Part shown: in pieces, positions 1 to 64,000 of the stretch
How positions within the stretch are numbered: position 1 is the stretch's first letter
How the letters are laid out: the number at the start of each line of letters is the position of its first letter
Assembly (NCBI GenBank): GCA_026874595.1
Contig: CM049315.1
Coordinates: forward strand, 34,180,164-34,244,163
Length of the DNA stretch: 64,000 nucleotides
Source: Sipunculus nudus
Taxonomy: Eukaryota; Annelida; Sipuncula; Golfingiida; Sipunculidae
Direction: 5' to 3'
Notes under the pieces: model-generated
Databases searched by the model: none
The model's input: the letters and a program-made list of their open reading frames with translations, nothing else
What the model was told of the DNA's origin: nothing
Position numbers and translations under genes: made by a program

Positions 1-3000
1 CCCTCTCTTGCTAGGATACCCATGATATTTAACAATCTTTACATCTTTGTTTATTTCATTATTTATGTAGTTAATTTCTAAGGTTTCTAAATTTTCCATA
101 GATCATGTTCCGATTTTTTTTTGGGTGTATACACGCGCGACTGGCATCCTAGTTTAACGAAAGGTAACGTATTACTCATAAGTCTATAAACGAAAAATAG
201 GAATCAAATCAATGTGCCATGGTTAATTAACCATAAAGCATATATAAAAAATATAGTGTGTATCATCCCCCCCCCCCCCCCCCCCCCCCCCCATTCCTAG
301 TACCACGACATGACACTGGGTGGGCCAAATCCTACGTCACAATACACGTGCCGCCTCTAAGATCCTATACTTGAAAAAACTTGCACAATACACACGATAT
401 TACTGGACTATCTTTGAAAATAAAACACAAATGCAGTACTGGATTCACATTAAAGACTAAACAGCAGGTTTTATAAGTGTTATTGGTTTTGTCACGGTTA
501 ATGAAATAAAGCACTATACGTGGAGATGAAAATACCAGTGGTGCTCCAGGAACGGTCCCTATACACCATGTTTAATTCTCATTCGGAAAACAACCCTTAC
601 TCCATATTTTTTTGGCAATCGTGAAACATTAATATAAGGAGAAAGATTACCTAAGAGAACATTTCCTGAGGTAAACTGACCAAAGTTGCACTAATGCCCG
701 GAGGAGGAGAGAGTTTACTTTACTGGTACCGTATACAAGGGTCTTCCTTTCATCTCAAGTTAACAATGGAAATGGTGGGGGGGGGGGGGGATTGGTGAGA
801 TGGATTTTAATAACTGTTGTTTTGAATAAGGGCCTACTTCCCTTATCATGCATTTTTAAGGTAAAACAAAACTGACAAGTTTACTTAGTGCTCGAGTCCG
901 GCTACGTCACATGTAGCTTCAATGTGCTACGAGGTTTCTATAAATGCAATTACATTCTAATTATTCCTCATTTTAAAACATGTGAACATGACTAGCAGCA
1001 TTTTACACCAATTACATATTAAATATTCATCAAACTTTAGAATTAAAATGTAATAAAAATAATTTGTTTTGAATCTTTGCTTGAAATCTATACCCGACGA
1101 GAGACTTTCTTTAAATCCAATTTACCACAGACATGTCCCGATCTCTCTTGTCAAAAAGACAAGAACTTATGCTCATCTACTTTCCTATAATAATTACAAT
1201 TTAGACAAAAATATGAATCTAGTCTAACATAAAAATTGAATGTATCAATAAATATCCTAATCCAAATGTATTGGGAAAATAAATGGCAACACATAACAAC
1301 ACTAAGTATATTTCGACCAACTGGAATACAGCAAGGCCTCAAACCAACCCCAGACCTCGAGAGGAAATCCAACGTGAATTGGATATTAATTAACTGATAT
1401 TTAAAGTAAATGCTATCTCGCTTGATTTTCAGCGCCACCGGGTGGTAAAGCTTCAAGGTTACTCTTAGCCTATATCAGACATAAAAAGATGTTAATAATT
1501 CTTTACATCCTTTTGTAATATAGATCAGTTACAAGGTACTTGTGTGTGAACTGTACTGGCATGTACTTATGTGTGAACTGTACTGGCATGCATACCAACA
1601 TGATCTGGACACTGCTTTATGTGAACAGGCATAAGGTGTAACGGAATATATAACACTAGATAGCGCCAATGACCCAATCTAGCCATTTGTTACAGTAGCG
1701 ACAAAAGAATACACATTATAAACCATTCACTTCCTGACCACACATCATAGCAACTTTACAACATACCAGCACCAGTCAGAGAATGCTCTTCCTCACACGG
1801 GGTACTTTGAAACACGATTTTTGTTATTTATGGTAATATCGCTTTTGTCTCTCAGTGACATCTAGTATTTTAACTTGAAATGTTCTAGACGGTTTAAATA
1901 TTGTTTACATTAGGCGGCAGCGGGAACCACATTTCAGTTGCAATGCAAATACAGCTGATCACATTTGTACTGCATCCTATTTTATATAATATAACAAAGG
2001 AATTTTCAATGCAATCGTTTCTCACACAGTTTGTGTTTCAATGAATGAACACAAGATGGCACCAATGAGATGTTACCATAATTAATAATGCAGACATTAA
2101 GTACCCCATATTTTTGTTTATTTATCTTCCGAGAAATATACATATATACACCAACTACATTGTCCGTACCCCAACTCGCATTTGTCATGATGCAAGTAAT
2201 TAAATCACCTATATATTCAAGTAATTAAATCACCTAGGTATTCAGATCTTGTTTGATGATTAACACACATCATTTACTAAACTCACCAGACCAAATACTG
2301 TTTGCCGAGCATTTATACTACTAAAAACAGCTATTAGTCCGTTCTATTTGTTATTTAAATACCTCATTCTGATAACTGAAGACAGAACAGCATAAACAAT
2401 TAAGTGAGGTTACATTATTTTTGGATTTTATTGTAAAATGTAAACATCTTATTGATCTGGCCATGTCTCAGGGACAGGTCAACAAATTTTGAAAGTGGTG
2501 GGTTGAGACCACTAATAGATGATAAGAGTTTGTGCTCGACAATGAAATGAAAAAGGGAAATTCAAAACCACTGAAAACACATCACAGAAGTGCCACATAG
2601 ATTATGAATGCCCTTCCTTCAAGTTTTGAACAACTCCACACTATGATCCCACAATGCCTGTATAATTTGCTGTGGTAGCACTTGGAGTCCACGTACATGT
2701 GTTTTTCAGTGTTTCGTATTCCCATTATCAATAGTTCTTCACATGCATGACGTCTCCCTTCACCTAAGACGCCTGACCATGATACACAAGATGACAGCAT
2801 ATAACCAAAACTGAAGCTCAGCGTAACTTGGACGAGCAAGACTGCATGGTCAAGTGACATAAGTTATACAAAAAGTAAAAATGTCAATATACCAATAAAT
2901 GTACTTGTGTCTGTAATATAATTACATTTTCTGAATTCCCTAAATGGCACCATATGACCAGAAACCTACCCGCTACAAACCCCTGCAAACTGAAACAGTG

Positions 3001-4642
3001 CCATGTGCCATGTTTCAGGCCCATGGCTATCCTTGTAACTTTACTGTGGAAATGTATGCATTTCTTTTCTCCAGGGTTGCCCGTGAATAAATAAATGAAA
3101 CTACTTAATATATACAAGGTTCAGTGACTTATTGTGCTGATGTTTCGTCCATCAAAGGTCACTCCGAGATAAGTGTCGGCTCCATCTCTCCTAGTCACTA
3201 TAACAGACTTCACTGACCAGGGCAAATCCCTCTTTACTTAGCAAAAAGAGGATGTTCCATTAAACAATACATACTGCTCAATGTGCAATATCTCCCCAGT
3301 ACTAATGTAACAAATTATTATGTGATGATAGTTCACACTGACGATGCATGGATAATGTATTCAATGGTAGAGAACAAAGTCTACATGATATAATATATTT
3401 GAAAAATATATCCAGCATGTTCATTTACTTAGAGTATTCTTCCTGCCAGTTTCTTGGAAATCTTAAGCATATAGATAACAGTACTACAGGGCTTAGTTTT
3501 GAGACATCTGGAGTGGATAACCAGAAACATATGTACATGTATATATTTATAAACCTATCATACTCCACTTTCAACTTCTAGTCATTCTGAAAGTCCTGGC
3601 ACATCGTAGTGAGCAACCTTTGGCTGGGCCTTAAAAGAACTCAAAGATACATCAATAGTTCAGCACTCACTTGGAGGAATGACCATGTTTATGACCAATT
3701 ATCTCTGGAATAAAATAAAACCTGTGGTGAAGTTCACTTTCCTGCCAGCTGGGGTCACATGACAATTCTCTCGAGTCACAACATCCATGCACCGGTCCAG
3801 TATCAGTTATAACTGATGAAGCTTATATATTTAACCATACTGCTGTACCATGATTTTGATACATTCATAAATTTACAGATCGCACACATTTCTCATATGT
3901 AATAAATAATGAATTTCCTAACTTAGGGAAAAATTTCTCTCTCAATCAGGTGCACTTTTCTAATCCAGATACTTATGGTACCTCTGAACTAGGTCAGCAA
4001 TCTTTCATTACTGCAGACAAAATCCCAGGTCCCATCAGTTCAGCATCTGAAACTGGGATGTTATGCTGCATTTTCCACTCAATGATGGTGGTAATCACAA
4101 TCTTATAGACAAAGCTATGCAAAAATCAAGACAACAAATGAACACATGATTTAAATTAAAAATATGTCACAATAAATTGTGCCATCCACCGCAGGGCACC
4201 CTGGTATCGACTGTGCAAATTAATGAAGCATTCCCTGTATTAATATACAAGTTAAGCATGCTTCCCTCAATATGATGTGTTATCATCTATTGTACAAAAT
4301 TACCTTAAGAAACCCTGAAAGTCTGAAGATAAATTAATAAAAATATTTGAACTAAGTTGTCTGAATCACCTAATGTGTCTGAGTCACATGTCTCCACCAT
4401 AGTTAACTAAATTCAATTCAGTTCCATAAAAGCTTTCCTACACCTGCAGTCTCTTTCTTAAGATCAATAAGGTTCTTTTGCCCATTTCCTTTGTACTACA
4501 AGGAAGGTAGCATTGCTTCTATTTTTAATCCCTACTTCCCATGTAACTTGGTTCTCTCAAACTTCCTTTGCTTAAATGCAGATGAATACACCTCTCACGT
4601 CACATGAGCACTGCCAAATCAAAACCTGTCATGTTTTGCTGT
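1..4642. other. Region downstream of ATRX: 3'UTR/intergenic, no gene seen
   Basis: Only short spurious open frames without splice context or recognisable products. It contains a C26 run (267-292), a G14 run (777-790), a duplicated ~31-bp segment at about 1537-1592 and a duplicated ~24-bp segment at about 2191-2240. Minus-strand AATAAA hexamers occur near 2426 and 2120, but which, if any, ends ATRX is unclear. Confidence 0.6.
267..292. repeat. Homopolymer C26
   Basis: An uninterrupted run of 26 C. It is one of eight C/G runs of 11 or more in the window; the others are at 777-790, 16861-16874, 27325-27339, 37334-37348, 41565-41575, 55108-55119 and 58420-58438. Lengths are prone to sequencing error. 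Confidence 0.9.
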
Positions 4643-4876
4643 TCATATTCTGACTCCTTCTGTGTCAACTTTTTCATTTTCTTCCATGATACCATCATGT
4701 TCAACATGATTGACACCTTGTTCTTTTGCTATTTCCATTTCTGCTTGTCTCATCTTTTGCCATTGCTGTTTCTCGGGTCTCATCTTTTGTCTTTTAAACG
4801 TCTGCTGGCCTTATCTTTTGTCATTTCCAGCTGTCCTCCTGTTTGCCTTTTCCATCCCGTCCTTTACCAGCCTTTT
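4643..4876 (-). other. 3'UTR start with coding-like in-frame remnant
   Basis: Directly after the ATRX stop the same frame has 21 more codons, a second stop at 4813-4811, then 55 open codons to a stop at 4645-4643. The last part reads as Gln/Lys/Glu-rich helix (QQWQKMRQAEMEIAKEQG) and acidic HVEHDGIMEENEKVDTEG. The DNA also carries an imperfect ~34-bp repeat with core CAAAAGATGAGAC. It may be a decayed former C terminus. No polyadenylation site could be fixed. Confidence 0.5.
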
Positions 4877-62708
<57,832 letters not shown>

Positions 62709-62873
62709 TTTCTCAGGCCGCTACCGGTGATGATGGAACTCTCGTCCTTCAGTAAGATGTCTGTGCATTCGCAGATCTGGTACGCGTTGCACGACGTGTA
62801 TAGCTTATGTTTCTATGACAAATATTGAAATTGTTGATCTATCATCGCAAATGGTATTCTCTCGCGGCGACCA

Positions 62874-62930
62874 AAGATGGCTGCTGAAATGGCAGTCAGG
62901 AAAATGGGCTTCAGGTCACGTGATCCAGGT
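62874..62930. promoter_or_regulatory. YY1-like site and CACGTG E-box near the ATRX 5' end
   Basis: AAGATGGCTGC at 62874-62884 is one base from the YY1 consensus AAGATGGCGGC. GGTCACGTGATC at about 62915-62926 is a CACGTG E-box of the kind bound by bHLH-Zip factors. Both lie within 220 bp of the start codon. Confidence 0.45.
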
Positions 62931-62941
62931 TATAATAAATT

Positions 62942-62993
62942 ATGCAAATGAGGTCATGACATCATTTGCATATCAATTTGCATACATTTGCAT
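62942..62993. promoter_or_regulatory. Octamer cluster (ATGCAAAT x1, ATTTGCAT x3)
   Basis: ATGCAAAT at 62942-62949 and ATTTGCAT at 62964-62971, 62976-62983 and 62986-62993, all exact, within 52 bp and about 240-285 bp upstream of the ATRX start codon. Octamers bind POU-domain factors. The spacing of the last two is 10 bp, about one helical turn. Confidence 0.7.
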
Positions 62994-63630
62994 AATGACA
63001 CAATTTTCAAAATATTGATTTTTTTACTTAAATTTAAATTTCAGACAAACTTTATATTTTGCCCTTTTAAAATTTTATAATGGACCCACTCCAGGATAAA
63101 TGTATTGCCACATCTCTGGGGACAGCTTATGATATTTAACAATAATTATGAAATATAACATGCGTTATGAAGGCTCAATAAATCATCTTTAAACCAAGAA
63201 CTAAGATTTCCTTTTATTTGGATATCGTTCTATTTCAAAAGTAATGTTACACAAACAAGATATTTTTTTATGCCAACAATTAATTTCAATTATTCATAAA
63301 GAGTAAATTGAAAAATGATGCATAAAAATTACATTTTCCACCTTTTTACAAATACAAAAAATAGATTTCCCAAAAAATAATCTACCTATTTAATACGCGT
63401 TAATCCTTATTTACTTTTATAAATATTATTTATGAGCATTTATCTTATTATCGGCTGACAGTGCAACATATATAATATCTTTTGTCATGTGATTCATTAA
63501 ATTGATTCATTCGAAAAAAGTGATCTGTAATATGTGAATAAAACTGAACTCTGCCGGCCGTATATCAAACCCGCCTACAGCAAGCAGCCGAATTCACGTG
63601 TGGCGGGCACAAATTGGGTCAACTTTTGAA

Positions 63631-63650
63631 TATGCATCGATATATATATG
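63631..63650 (+). promoter_or_regulatory. TATA-like box for a possible plus-strand neighbour
   Basis: TCGATATATATATG lies about 60 bp before an ATG at 63704 in a good context. A second CACGTG box is just upstream near 63596. Confidence 0.35.
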
Positions 63651-63703
63651 TGTCAAAGGTCTGTTGTGACCTAGTTTTTCCTGGTGTTACTGCGCAGCCG
63701 CAG

Positions 63704-63746
63704 ATGTCAAAGAAACGAAACCATAGAGTGCCGCATCATGTCATCC
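63704..63746 (+). CDS. Possible first coding exon of a divergent gene
   Basis: ATG at 63704 opens MSKKRNHRVPHHVI and reaches a strong donor GTGAGT at 63747 with one base left over. Reading through hits TAG at once, so it must be spliced. A TATA-like box precedes it and ATRX starts 1 kb away on the other strand. I do not recognise the peptide. The remaining exons would lie beyond the window. Confidence 0.35.
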
Positions 63747-64000
63747 GTGAGTAGCAAATATTTATTTTCGAAAAAATGTTAAAATAGTATTTCTTTTTAA
63801 TACATTTTGTCATAAGATTACCTGTGTCATACGTATTAGACACTAACGGTTGTGTCAGTCATTCTGTAAACATTTTAATTCTTATATTTTTTGTTTCATC
63901 TTTGCATGTTTGGTTTATTATCGCCCACCCATTAGGAACACATTTCACGAAACTTCGCATTTGGTGTTCTTTTTGTATAACTTTAAGGTTCCAAGATATC

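Overview
The window is nuclear DNA of an animal, most likely a bivalve or other mollusc. It is AT-rich, intron-dense and full of short dispersed repeats, including (GGAC)n-ended elements, tRNA-headed SINE-like copies, and fold-back and PIF/Harbinger-like MITEs. The organism call is inference; no single sequence proves the species.

One gene fills nearly the whole window: a minus-strand ATRX (XNP) orthologue running from a start codon at 62708 to a stop at 4877. I traced 34 coding exons. All have GT/AG borders and all phases join without a break, giving 7233 nt and 2410 residues (human ATRX is 2492). In order the protein has a conserved N-terminal LNTLVQKL block and a GPEFR block (45-62.7 kb); an ADD domain of GATA-like finger plus PHD (38-43 kb); a very long disordered, acidic/lysine-rich centre, including one 1932-bp exon (22-40 kb); the SNF2 ATPase lobe 1 (15.3-21.4 kb), an acidic insert (12.9-14.1 kb) and lobe 2 (7.9-12.1 kb); and a short divergent Q-rich tail (4.9-7.3 kb).

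Upstream, 62.7-63.7 kb looks like a promoter region. It has a cluster of four octamer motifs, a CACGTG box and a YY1-like site. A TATA box followed by a possible first coding exon of a plus-strand neighbour at 63704-63746 suggests a divergent gene pair. Downstream, 1-4.6 kb shows no gene.

The most unusual pattern is in the introns of the 3' half. In at least eight introns (16, 17, 21, 22, 25, 26, 27, 31) I see direct repeats or tandem arrays whose unit spans the adjacent exon-intron border, so they carry copies of the exon edge and often of the splice site. The clearest is an 11-copy, 45-bp array in intron 27 that repeats the acceptor of exon 28, with the AG kept in ten copies. Other points: an in-frame coding-like stretch after the stop codon, a possible short isoform by retention of intron 8, two adjacent near-perfect hairpins in intron 14, a 68-bp-arm fold-back in intron 13, two TTA-flanked MITEs, and arrays rich in nuclear-receptor half-sites in intron 2.

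Splice borders were placed by eye from conservation, phase and consensus; no transcript data were available.
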